From the NCBI RefSeq assembly GCF_022378335.1, contig NZ_JAIQCI010000018.1, forward strand, positions 1-64,000: DNA of 64,000 nt. Reading direction: 5' to 3'. Below are positions 51,241 to 59,591 of this stretch, piece by piece. Source of the DNA: Croceicoccus hydrothermalis (GTDB lineage Bacteria > Pseudomonadota > Alphaproteobacteria > Sphingomonadales > Sphingomonadaceae). The position numbers and the translations under genes are program-made. The notes below the pieces were generated by a model. That model ran no database searches and was not told the origin of the DNA. It was given only the letters and a program-made list of their open reading frames with translations. Each line of letters begins with the position of its first letter. Position 1 is the first letter of the stretch.

Positions 51241-52025
51241 CGATGGATCTGGCTAATCTCAATTTCCGCGACCTGGGCGGTATACGAACGAATGGCGGTG
51301 CCGTTCGCGGCGGGGCACTCTTTCGCGCCGAAGGTCCGGCCAATTTGTTGCCGCAACATCATGCACAGCTCAAATCGCTGGCGATCGGATATATCTTCGA
51401 CCTGCGCTCTAGGCGGGAGCGAGAGACGCATCCGCATGATTGGCAGGACGCGAACTGCCGCTGGCTGGGACTGGACGTGAATGCCGACCTGCGCGTTTTC
51501 GGAAACGATGGACGCGAAAGGCTGAGCCTTGGCGGTGATGAGCGGCTGGCCATCGACATCATGAGCGAGACATACCGGGAAATTCCCGATGCGCTTGCGC
51601 CGCACTGGAAAACCGTGGGCGAATGCCTGCTGGAAGGCAGGCCGGCAATCGTGAATTGCACTGCGGGCAAGGACCGCACGGGGGTCGCGGTTGCCATACT
51701 GCTGGAAATGCTGGGGGCCTCGCGGGACGAAATCATGCGGGACTATCATCGGTCCGTGGTGTTCGGCGAGAATCTTCGGCGCGGCGGAACGCTGGAAGGC
51801 GATATCCGGGCCAGCTTCGGCTTTATGCCAAGCGCCGAACAGGTGGATGCGCTGATAGGCGTGCGAACAGAATATCTTCAGGCTGCGTGGGACCGGATCG
51901 AGAACAGTCACAAGACTGTATCGCGCTATCTGGCGGACGCAGGGCTGGATGAAGCAACACAATCTGAGCTGCGGCACCTTTTCGTGACCCGCGACCACGC
52001 CGACTCAATTCAAGGAGAACAATGA
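51237..52025 (+). CDS. Tyrosine-phosphatase-like protein (Y_phosphatase3 type)
   Basis: 262 residues from GTG 51237 (or 260 from ATG 51243). The start NLNFRDLGGIRTNGG and the P-loop NCTAGKDRTGVA (C141, R147) match bacterial PF13350-like dual-specificity phosphatases such as PtpB/LipA. The usual His before the Cys is Asn. A phosphatase inside a catabolic operon is unusual. It might dephosphorylate a metabolite, for example one made by the kinase-like protein at 38172, rather than a protein. Confidence 0.85.
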   Translation: MTMDLANLNFRDLGGIRTNGGAVRGGALFRAEGPANLLPQHHAQLKSLAIGYIFDLRSRRERETHPHDWQDANCRWLGLDVNADLRVFGNDGRERLSLGGDERLAIDIMSETYREIPDALAPHWKTVGECLLEGRPAIVNCTAGKDRTGVAVAILLEMLGASRDEIMRDYHRSVVFGENLRRGGTLEGDIRASFGFMPSAEQVDALIGVRTEYLQAAWDRIENSHKTVSRYLADAGLDEATQSELRHLFVTRDHADSIQGEQ

Positions 52026-52885
52026 TGAAAAGCGGTGGTGTAATCGGCCTTGGCGGCATTGGCGGCGGGGTGGCACAATGCCTCCAGCGATCCGGCCAGC
52101 TTTCCGCCATCTATGACGTGCGGGCCGAGGCGGCCGAAAAGATCCCCGGAGCGCCCCCGATGTCGGCAACGCCGAGGGATCTGGCGGCAGCGTCCGATTG
52201 CGTGCTGATCGCCGTTCTGAATGGCGCACAGACGATCGCCGTGCTGTCGGGCCCCGACGGCGTGCTCGCAGCCAACAAGGCCGGGCAGACGGTGATCCTG
52301 TTGTCCACCATATCGATGACGGAACTGGAAACCGCGCAAAAGCTGTGCGCCGAAGCGGGAGTGATCCTGATCGACTGCGGGGTGACCAACGGCCCGAAAT
52401 CGGGTGAAAACGGTCTTATCTGTCTTGCGGGTGGTTCTGACGAGGACATGGCGAAGGCAAAGCCCATTTTCGACGGATTTGCCGGACAGGTCATTCACAT
52501 GGGCGGCCCGGGCGCCGGCATGGCCGCAAAGATCGCCCGCAACGCCACCTATTTCGGCTGCATGCGTGCCGGTTACGAAGGTGCGGTGATCGCGCGGAAC
52601 TACGGGGTCGATCTGGGCCAGTTGCGCATGGCTCTGTCGGGCGATCCCAATGCGGGCGGCGGGCTGGAAGGGGCGCTGGCCATGGTGGTGCGCCCCGATC
52701 CTGCGGGAAATGAGCAGGAAACCGGAATGCGTAATTACTTCAAGGGATTGATGATCAAGGACCTTGAAGTCGCCATTGATGAGGCGGCCCGATTTGGCGT
52801 GCGGCTGCCGATGATCGAACTGATCCGCGACAACGCCGATTCCACTTCTGGCCTGGAATATCCCAAAGGCCAGCCGATCGCCTGA
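52022..52885 (+). CDS. Beta-hydroxyacid dehydrogenase-like NAD(P)-binding protein
   Basis: 287 residues. The Rossmann start is GVIGLGGIGGGVAQCL; LIAVLNGAQTIAVL and the substrate-side CGVTNGPKSGENG follow, and the catalytic Lys is likely in AGMAAKIARNATYF. This is the 6-phosphogluconate/3-hydroxyisobutyrate dehydrogenase family. It should oxidise a beta-hydroxy acid or reduce the matching semialdehyde or imine. The start is inside the phosphatase-like gene (4-base overlap); a second ATG directly follows. Confidence 0.86.
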   Translation: MMKSGGVIGLGGIGGGVAQCLQRSGQLSAIYDVRAEAAEKIPGAPPMSATPRDLAAASDCVLIAVLNGAQTIAVLSGPDGVLAANKAGQTVILLSTISMTELETAQKLCAEAGVILIDCGVTNGPKSGENGLICLAGGSDEDMAKAKPIFDGFAGQVIHMGGPGAGMAAKIARNATYFGCMRAGYEGAVIARNYGVDLGQLRMALSGDPNAGGGLEGALAMVVRPDPAGNEQETGMRNYFKGLMIKDLEVAIDEAARFGVRLPMIELIRDNADSTSGLEYPKGQPIA

Positions 52886-52915
52886 GCGACGCCACCAGAC
52901 AAGCGAGGAATGACG

Positions 52916-53299
52916 ATGAGCGACAATGCCTGGGAAAATGGACTGAAGGTCTTCGATGCCGTGTACGGCAAAGGTACCTCTGCGATGATGAAGGGGCGGG
53001 AGAATGACCGTTTCAACCGCGAGATCATCGAAAACCAGTTCGGCAATCTGTGGGCCGATGATGCCCTGTCTATCAGGGAAAAGCGCCTCATGGTGCTTGG
53101 CGCCACGACCATGCTGGGCAGGCAGGACCTGATCGAGATCCAGATGATGGGCGCCTTGGCGAACGATGAATTCACTGAAGAGGAATTGGCACTGATTCCT
53201 CATTTCCTGTTGTTCTATGCGGGTGCTGGCAACTGTACAGCTCTGATCCGCGGGATCGAAGCCGCCAAGGCCCGCTTTGCCGAAATGAAGGGGGGCTGA
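52916..53299 (+). CDS. Carboxymuconolactone decarboxylase-family protein
   Basis: 127 residues from the second of two close ATGs, which is better spaced from GCGAGGA. The all-helical CMD fold shows in FGNLWADDALSIREKRLMVL and GRQDLIEIQMMGALANDEF. The redox CxxC motif of AhpD is absent, so it is nearer the gamma-carboxymuconolactone decarboxylase side. Activity could be decarboxylation or double-bond isomerisation of a ring lactone. It lies between the hydroxyacid dehydrogenase and an SDR. Confidence 0.82.
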   Translation: MSDNAWENGLKVFDAVYGKGTSAMMKGRENDRFNREIIENQFGNLWADDALSIREKRLMVLGATTMLGRQDLIEIQMMGALANDEFTEEELALIPHFLLFYAGAGNCTALIRGIEAAKARFAEMKGG

Positions 53300-53305
53300 G
53301 ATACC

Positions 53306-54130
53306 ATGCGCCAACTTCCGCGACGCCCGATCGACAAGGCCGCCTTTCGCGAACGGTATGGCCCCTGGGCCGTTATCGCGGGAGCATCCGAAGGAACCGG
53401 TGAATGCTACGCTCGGCAATTGGCCGCCATGGGCATCAACCTTGTGCTGGTATCCCGCAGGCAGGGTCTGCTCGAAACGCTCGGTAAGGATCTGGCAGGC
53501 GAATATGGTATCGAATACCGCGCATTCTTTCAGGACCTGACCGACGTCGATGCGGGCGTCAGGATCGTCGAGGCGTCGGCCGATCTTGATGTCGGCCTCT
53601 ATATCTCGAACGCCGGGGCCGGAGGCTTCTCGGCTTTCCTGGAAGAAAGCACCGATGCCGCGCATCATCTGGTCCGGATGAACATCACAACGCTGATCGA
53701 TGCCGCCAACGGTTTCGGCAAGCGCTTCCTGAAGCGGGGCAAGGGCGGCATAATCGTAATGGCGTCGGGCGCAGGGCTGGGCGGTCAGCCCAACCTGGTG
53801 ATGTATGCCGCCACCAAGGCGTTTGAGATCAATTTCGCAGAGTCGCTTTGGGCAGAATATCACGAACGGGGCATCGACGTGATCGGCATTGCCGCCCCGA
53901 TCATGCGCACTCCGACATTGCTGCGAATTGTTCCTGCAGATTTCGACACATCACGTGCATTCGATCCTGCCGACGTGACCAATAACGCGCTGGCCGGATT
54001 GCTGGCCGGGGAACCGGTGCAGATCATCCCCGACGGTCCCGGCGTCGAAAAGCTTCCGCAAGTAGAGGCCGACCGCAGGGAGCGCCTGAAGGGGTTCGTC
54101 GAGTTCAATAAAAGCTTTACGGGAGGATAA
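53306..54130 (+). CDS. SDR oxidoreductase (DltE/YqjQ-like)
   Basis: 274 residues. The cofactor loop is AGASEGTG; SNAGAGGFSA, Ser in IVMASGAGLG and Tyr/Lys in VMYAATKAFE complete the active site. The N-terminal extension (RRPIDKAAFRERYGPWAV) and the PIMRTPTL region are typical of the hydroxysteroid-dehydrogenase-like/DltE group. It is probably an NADP-dependent ketoreductase. Six bases after the CMD-like gene. Confidence 0.87.
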   Translation: MRQLPRRPIDKAAFRERYGPWAVIAGASEGTGECYARQLAAMGINLVLVSRRQGLLETLGKDLAGEYGIEYRAFFQDLTDVDAGVRIVEASADLDVGLYISNAGAGGFSAFLEESTDAAHHLVRMNITTLIDAANGFGKRFLKRGKGGIIVMASGAGLGGQPNLVMYAATKAFEINFAESLWAEYHERGIDVIGIAAPIMRTPTLLRIVPADFDTSRAFDPADVTNNALAGLLAGEPVQIIPDGPGVEKLPQVEADRRERLKGFVEFNKSFTGG

Positions 54131-54134
54131 CGGG

Positions 54135-54938
54135 ATGCGCAGGCTTGAGGGCAAGGTGGCCGTCGTAACGGGCGGAGGCGGCGGTATCGGATCGGCCGTT
54201 GCCAACCGCATTGTGCGGGAAGGGGGAAAGGTCGTCATTGCCGACCTGTTCGAGGATAGCGCCAGAGCCGCGGCCGGACCGCTGGGCGAGGCCGCGCTTG
54301 CCGTCCAGTTCGACGCATCCGATCCGGTATCAATCGAAGCGATGGTGACCGCAGCAGTCGATCACTTCGGCGGGATCGACATACTTCACAACAATGCCGC
54401 GATGACCGATCCGGCGAAGCATCCGCTGGACACCACGCCGGTCGATATTCCCATCGAGATCTGGGACGAGATCATCGACATCAACCTGCGCGGCTATTTG
54501 CTGGGCTGCAAATATGCGATCCCGCACATGATCGCGCGCGGCGGCGGATCGATCATCAATACCGCGTCCAACAGCGGTATCGCGGGCGACCTCGCCCGGG
54601 TCGCCTATGGCGCCTCGAAAGGCGGCATCATCACGCTGTCGAAATATGTCGCCACCCAATACGGCAAGCAGAACATCCGCTGCAATTCGATCTCGCCCGG
54701 CGTTGTCTTGACGCCAGCGCTTGAGGCCACGGTCCCGGGCCTTAAGGAAGTGATCCAGCGCCACATACTGACGCCGGAATTCGGCACGCCGGACGATATC
54801 GCCGCGCTTATCGCCTTTCTCGCGTCGGACGAGAGTCGCTATATCACCGGCGAGAACATCTCGATTTCGGGAGGAGGCCTCTCGCATCAGCCGCATTACG
54901 CCGACCTGCTGGCCATGATGGAACAGCAATTGTCATGA
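54135..54938 (+). CDS. SDR oxidoreductase (HQPxYAD-tail group)
   Basis: 267 residues with TGGGGGIG, LHNNAAMTDP, Ser in INTASNSG and Tyr/Lys in VAYGASKGGI. It shares the special C-terminal tail SHQPHYADLLAMM with the SDRs at 37354 and 58656. Its stop overlaps the sulfotransferase start (ATGA). The tail may shape a common substrate pocket, so these three may act on similar compounds. Confidence 0.9.
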   Translation: MRRLEGKVAVVTGGGGGIGSAVANRIVREGGKVVIADLFEDSARAAAGPLGEAALAVQFDASDPVSIEAMVTAAVDHFGGIDILHNNAAMTDPAKHPLDTTPVDIPIEIWDEIIDINLRGYLLGCKYAIPHMIARGGGSIINTASNSGIAGDLARVAYGASKGGIITLSKYVATQYGKQNIRCNSISPGVVLTPALEATVPGLKEVIQRHILTPEFGTPDDIAALIAFLASDESRYITGENISISGGGLSHQPHYADLLAMMEQQLS

Positions 54939-56104
54939 CCGAACCGTTGAGCGTAGCCGGACTGGAGACCGCTGCTCGCGATGCCACGGGCCTGACTGAC
55001 TTCGGGCCGGACACGGGGTGGCGTGAAGGGTTTGAAAGACTGGTCGCGGCGGTGGGGGCAATGGGCCCGAACGACCAGCTTCGCCAACTGGCGACCCATA
55101 ATATCGTGGGCCAGCTTTCCACGCGGCTTCGGTTTGTCGAGGATGATCGCAATCATCCGGAAATCGCGCAGCAGGATGTCGGCGATCCGCTGATCGTGAT
55201 CGGCCTTCCGCGCACCGGCACCACCATCACCTATGATCTGCTGTGCCTTGACCCAGAGGCCCGGGCGCCGCGCGAATGGGAATGGTATATCCCATGGCCG
55301 CCGACCAAGGCAGCAACATTCGACAGCGATCCGCGCATTGCGCAGGTCACCGCCATGTACGACAACTGGCTGAAGCATGCGCCGCAGCTTCTCGACATTC
55401 AGCGGTTCGATTGCACCCAGCCGGGCGAATGCAATCACGGGATGCAATATCACTTCGCCAGCACCAATTTCCCCGCGGAACTGGGCGTGCCCGACTATGC
55501 CGACTGGCTGCGCACGAACGAGGTGCCCGGACAGTATGTATCGCACAAGCGGCTTCTGCAGAACTTTCAGTGGAAGGGGCCGCAAGGGCGATGGACGCTG
55601 AAATCGCCGCAGCATCTGTTCGACTTGCCTGCTTTGCTGGAGGCCTATCCGGGCGCGATGCTGGTATGGACGCACCGAGACCCTGGGCTGACATTCTCAT
55701 CGCTCTCCAGCTTCATTGCTGGATTCCTCGCAGCGTTCGGCGGCGACAAGGACAAAGCCGCCATCGGGCGCGATGTGGTGGATACGTGGATCGCGGGCAT
55801 GAACCGCGCCCTGTCCGCGCGTGCCGATCCGCGGATCGACGAGCGGATCATCGATCTGGCGCACAAGGATGTGGTGGTCGACCCGAAAGGGACGATCCGG
55901 CGCATCTACGACCGGTTCGGCCTGCGCTTTTCCGACGAACATGGCGCCCGGATCGACCGGTTCCTGGCCGACAATCCTGCCGCCAAGCGCATGGGCAAGC
56001 ACAAGCATACGCCTGAACAATACGGGATCGTTGTGGCGGAAGTGCGCACCCGCATGGCGGACTATTACGACCGCTTCGGCCATCTTCTGGGGAGACCATC
56101 ATGA
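54935..56104 (+). CDS. Sulfotransferase-fold protein (Sulfotransfer_3 type)
   Basis: 389 residues. The phosphosulfate loop is IVIGLPRTGTTITYDLLC, and the second PAPS segment is VWTHRDPGLTFSSLSSFI. A GKHKHTPEQYGI motif near the C-terminus is common to this family and close to GQHRYELADYGL in the protein at 5681. It is translationally coupled on both sides (ATGA with the SDRs). Acceptor unknown; sulfation, or a related phosphoryl or adenylyl chemistry, is not established. Confidence 0.87.
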   Translation: MTEPLSVAGLETAARDATGLTDFGPDTGWREGFERLVAAVGAMGPNDQLRQLATHNIVGQLSTRLRFVEDDRNHPEIAQQDVGDPLIVIGLPRTGTTITYDLLCLDPEARAPREWEWYIPWPPTKAATFDSDPRIAQVTAMYDNWLKHAPQLLDIQRFDCTQPGECNHGMQYHFASTNFPAELGVPDYADWLRTNEVPGQYVSHKRLLQNFQWKGPQGRWTLKSPQHLFDLPALLEAYPGAMLVWTHRDPGLTFSSLSSFIAGFLAAFGGDKDKAAIGRDVVDTWIAGMNRALSARADPRIDERIIDLAHKDVVVDPKGTIRRIYDRFGLRFSDEHGARIDRFLADNPAAKRMGKHKHTPEQYGIVVAEVRTRMADYYDRFGHLLGRPS

Positions 56105-56877
56105 GCGTACTCGATCGCTTTCGCCTCGACGGAAAGACCGCCATTCTGACCGGCGTCGGCCCCGGCGTAGGCGAGCATGTTGCGAAGGCCTACGCCGAAT
56201 TGGGCGCCAATGTCGTCATCTCCGCACGTTCGCAGGAAAGGCTGGACCGGATCGCGGCAGAGATCAATGCGGCGGACGGCGGACGGGCACTGGCCGTCGC
56301 CACCGATGCGGGCAAGCGCGAAGACCTCGTCAATCTGGTCGAAAAGACGCGCGAAGCGTTCGGACCGATCCATATCATCTTCAATAATGCGGCGGCAGGC
56401 GTGGTCTATGCCCAAGACGGCGGCCTCTGGGCAAATACCGACGAGGTGTGGAAGACCGCGATAGACGTGAACGTTATGGCCACCTGGCGTCTTGCAGAGA
56501 TGACTGCTGCCGAGATGGAGTCCCACGGCAAGGGCACAATCATCTCGGTCCAGAGTTGCGGGGGCTTCACGCCCATTCCACCGGCGGTCGCCTATGGCGT
56601 CAGCAAGGCAGCATTGTCCTTCCTGACCCGTTCGCTGGCCAAGGCGCTGGCCCCGCACACGCGCGTCAATGCGCTCTGCGTCGGTTCGATGAGCCCAGAC
56701 GGACAGGAGGCCGAAATCCACAATGGGCTGGGCCTTGCGGAGCGCAATGCCATCAAGCGTTTCGGCGCGGCGGACGAGGCGGTTGGCGCGGCTATCCTGC
56801 TGGCCAGCGATGGTTCGAGCTATACCACCGGCAGCACCGTGTTCGTCGAAGGCGGCCGCGTGGGCACCATCTCATGA
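56101..56877 (+). CDS. SDR oxidoreductase
   Basis: 258 residues. The cofactor loop is slightly unusual (TGVGPGVG), followed by FNNAAAGVVYAQD, Ser in ISVQSCGGF and Tyr/Lys in VAYGVSKAAL. The remainder is a normal SDR with a GSTVFVEGG end. It overlaps the sulfotransferase gene upstream and the DUF1214-like gene downstream by four bases each, which ties the three products together. Confidence 0.89.
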   Translation: MSVLDRFRLDGKTAILTGVGPGVGEHVAKAYAELGANVVISARSQERLDRIAAEINAADGGRALAVATDAGKREDLVNLVEKTREAFGPIHIIFNNAAAGVVYAQDGGLWANTDEVWKTAIDVNVMATWRLAEMTAAEMESHGKGTIISVQSCGGFTPIPPAVAYGVSKAALSFLTRSLAKALAPHTRVNALCVGSMSPDGQEAEIHNGLGLAERNAIKRFGAADEAVGAAILLASDGSSYTTGSTVFVEGGRVGTIS

Positions 56878-58127
56878 CCAATCCGCTCTACACCCAAGAG
56901 CAGGAGCGCGCTGAAATTCTGGCGCTCCGCCTGATCGAACGACCTGACGTCAGGGCGGCGCGCGAAGCGGCGCGGCGGGACATGCTGAACGATCCTGCCG
57001 CCCGCACGTCAGACGGCAATCTGGGTCTGGACCGCGCCCTGGATCAATGGGTTCTGGCGCTGGCCATGCGCGAAGCGAATGGCGATACGGCGTCGCCGGT
57101 TGTTACCTGGAACGTGTCCAATCCCCCGCGGCGATGGTTCGGCCATGTCTATCACGGTGCGGCGGTCGCGGTGGACAATCCCGATAATTTCAATCGCGAA
57201 ATCCCGATCGACGGGGAAGGGAACTACCGCATCGACCTTCGCTTTTCCGCCGACCCACCGCAGTTCAGCGTAGTGATCGAGATGGAGCCGGAACATCACG
57301 CCGGGCTGGGCGATAATATCGGTGCGCTGACGTTGCAGGACCTGCTGCCCCATTGCGATGGCGACCGCCGCGTGTCGGTGACCGTGGGCCCGCAAGCGGG
57401 CGGGCCGCTTCATCTGCAATCGCGTCCCGGCCGCATCCAGATCTACACGCGCGACAGCCAATGCGACTGGAACCAGATGCCTGCCCAAGTCTCTGTCACC
57501 CGTCTCGATCCGCCGCCGGACTGGTCGCCGCGCAGCGAGGACGAGATCGCCGCCGCGATCATCGCTGACATGCCCGCGTGGTTGCGCTTCTGGCGCGGTT
57601 TCAAGGACAGCTTCCTCGGCTTTCCCGCGCCAAACGGGCTGGTCGGCCCTAACGGGCGCGACGGCAATTGGGGTTATCTGGCAGGCGGACGTTTCGCACT
57701 GAAGGATGACGAAGCGCTGCTGGTCACGCTCGACCCTGCGGGCAGTTATTACACCGGCTTCCAGATCACCGATCCGTGGACCATCGCGCCCGATCCGATG
57801 CTGCGGCTTGCCAGCCTCAACAAGGGGCAGGTGGTGCCCAATGCCGATGGGACGGTGACCTATGCGATTGCGCTGGCCGATCCCGGCGTCGCGAACTGGA
57901 TCGACACCTGCGGGCTGCATGAAGGCTGGATCCTGACAAGGTGGCAGGGCGTGCCCTCAGACGTCGATCTGGGCCGGATGATCCGCGAGGTGCGGCTGAC
58001 GATGATCAGGGATATTCCGGCCAGCGTGCCCATGATCGACCTTGCCGGTCGGAGGGCGCAGATCGCTACGCGCGCGTATGATTTCGCACGGCGCACCAGC
58101 AAGGAGGGGTGGACCGATGCAGCCTGA
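56874..58127 (+). CDS. DUF1214-like protein
   Basis: 417 residues from the ATG overlapping the SDR stop. It has the same design as the protein at 6817-7980: an N-terminal helical part, NPDNFNREIPIDGEGNYRID, and a C-terminal beta-rich block with LADPGVANWIDTCGLHEG. The DUF1214/DUF1254 comparison is from memory and no catalytic function is known. The repeated sulfotransferase association suggests a shared role in handling the product. Confidence 0.65.
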   Translation: MTNPLYTQEQERAEILALRLIERPDVRAAREAARRDMLNDPAARTSDGNLGLDRALDQWVLALAMREANGDTASPVVTWNVSNPPRRWFGHVYHGAAVAVDNPDNFNREIPIDGEGNYRIDLRFSADPPQFSVVIEMEPEHHAGLGDNIGALTLQDLLPHCDGDRRVSVTVGPQAGGPLHLQSRPGRIQIYTRDSQCDWNQMPAQVSVTRLDPPPDWSPRSEDEIAAAIIADMPAWLRFWRGFKDSFLGFPAPNGLVGPNGRDGNWGYLAGGRFALKDDEALLVTLDPAGSYYTGFQITDPWTIAPDPMLRLASLNKGQVVPNADGTVTYAIALADPGVANWIDTCGLHEGWILTRWQGVPSDVDLGRMIREVRLTMIRDIPASVPMIDLAGRRAQIATRAYDFARRTSKEGWTDAA

Positions 58128-58659
58128 AGGATCGATCGTCGAATTGTGCCATGTCGTCAGGGACATCGATGCCGCGCTGGAGCACTGGACACGCGACCTG
58201 CGTGCGGGGCCATTCTTCGTATTCGACGTGCCGGTCATGCCGGGCCAGCGATATTATGGCGAGCCGACGGAAGTTTCGATGCGGGTGGGATTCGGATTTT
58301 CCGGCGGCGTCCTGATCGAACTGCTCCAGCAGACCAACGACGGCGCCTCGCCCTTCCGCGATTTCCTGCAGGCACGGGGCGAAGGATTGCATCACGTCAT
58401 GCCGCGCGCCGACTATGACACTGCCTATGCGCGCCTGTCGGCAGCAGGCTTCAAAATTGCCTATAGCGGCACGATGCTATCGGGAGAGCGTTTCTGCCTG
58501 TTCGATACCTTTGCTTCTTACGGTTATTATACCGAGCTGATGGAAATGTCCGAAGCCATGCAGGGCAGTCTGGCGCTGATGGAAAAGGCCCATGCCGTAT
58601 GGGATGGCCAGACCGATCCCGTGCGCGGCATAGACCGGCTGGCCGAACAGGCCGGTTAA
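58117..58659 (+). CDS. VOC-family protein
   Basis: 180 residues; start at the ATG with AAGGAGGGG upstream, inside the end of the DUF1214-like gene. Two VOC halves: VELCHVVRDIDAALEHW and GLHHVMPRADYDTAYARL, with E near YYTELMEMSE. H, H and E positions could bind a metal. It looks like glyoxalase/epimerase-type VOC proteins of mycobacterial catabolic clusters. It is the last gene of the eleven-gene operon; its stop codon overlaps that of the convergent SDR. Confidence 0.76.
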   Translation: MQPEGSIVELCHVVRDIDAALEHWTRDLRAGPFFVFDVPVMPGQRYYGEPTEVSMRVGFGFSGGVLIELLQQTNDGASPFRDFLQARGEGLHHVMPRADYDTAYARLSAAGFKIAYSGTMLSGERFCLFDTFASYGYYTELMEMSEAMQGSLALMEKAHAVWDGQTDPVRGIDRLAEQAG

Positions 58660-59471
58660 AGCTTGCCGCCACCCATTTCCGCGAACATCTTCTGAAAATC
58701 GGCATAGCTTGGCTGATGTGCGGTGACGCCGCCATCGACCGGAATTGCGGCACCAGTAATGAATTCGCTCTCGTCGCTGGCCAGAAATGCCACGAGATTG
58801 GCCACATCGTCGGGTTGGCCAAGTCGCGGGGTAAGATGGTGTGAAAGCAGGATGTCCTTCACCATCGGCGGCGTCGACTCCTGCGCAAGCGGTGTCAGGA
58901 CAAAGCCGATCACCATGCAGTTCGAACGCACGCCCAGCTTGCCATATTGGGTGGCGATCATGCGATTGAGCTGGATCAGCGCGGCCTTGGACGAGCCATA
59001 GGCAGTCAGCGTCGCCTCGCCCTGCACGCCAAAGCCCGATGCGCTGTGAATGATCGATCCGTGCCCCTGCTCGATCATGTGGGGCAGGACATATTTGCTC
59101 ATCAGCATCGCGCCCCGCACATTGACCGCCATCGCGCGGTCCCAAGCGGCCACGTCGAGGTTCAGGACATCGAGATCGGCCTGCCGCTGCGCATCGTTCT
59201 GAATGGCGGCATTGTTGTGCAAAATGTCGATGCGGCCCAGATCTGCGGTAACCTGTTCGGCGAATTCGCGAATCGAATTCTCGCCGGTCAGGTCCAGCGG
59301 CAGAGATGTTGCGCCCGGAATATCCTGCGCTGCGACCGCTGCCGCTTCGACATCGATATCGCCAAGCACCACTTTTGCGCCTTCTTGCGCGAGCCGCCTT
59401 GCGGACGCCGCACCGATACCGCCCGCGGCGCCCGTCACGATTGCGATCCTGTTTTCCAGCCGTCCAGCCAT
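58656..59471 (-). CDS. SDR oxidoreductase (HQPxYAD-tail group)
   Basis: 271 residues with TGAAGGIG, LHNNAAIQND, Ser in IHSASGFG and Tyr/Lys in TAYGSSKAAL. The C-terminal tail AHQPSYADFQKMF is shared with the SDRs at 37354 and 54135. A single-gene leftward unit, divergent from the membrane protein/MFS pair, with the palindromic dyad site j between them. Confidence 0.9.
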   Translation of the reverse strand: MAGRLENRIAIVTGAAGGIGAASARRLAQEGAKVVLGDIDVEAAAVAAQDIPGATSLPLDLTGENSIREFAEQVTADLGRIDILHNNAAIQNDAQRQADLDVLNLDVAAWDRAMAVNVRGAMLMSKYVLPHMIEQGHGSIIHSASGFGVQGEATLTAYGSSKAALIQLNRMIATQYGKLGVRSNCMVIGFVLTPLAQESTPPMVKDILLSHHLTPRLGQPDDVANLVAFLASDESEFITGAAIPVDGGVTAHQPSYADFQKMFAEMGGGKL

Positions 59472-59517
59472 GGGTTCTCCTTTTCAGCCAGCATAAGCAA
59501 TGGAAGTGCGGGTTTCA

Positions 59518-59539
59518 CAACCTGTCGCAGGACAGGTTG
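59518..59539. promoter_or_regulatory. Cluster dyad motif (site j), perfect palindrome
   Basis: CAACCTGTC-GCAG-GACAGGTTG, a perfect 9-bp inverted repeat and the best copy of the motif. It lies between the divergent SDR (start 59471) and membrane-protein (start 59592) genes, about 47 and 53 bp from their starts. Confidence 0.75.
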
Positions 59540-59591
59540 CGAGAGTTTTGCGCGCCGACATCCTGTTTGCACAAGGCGGGAGAGGCTTTTC

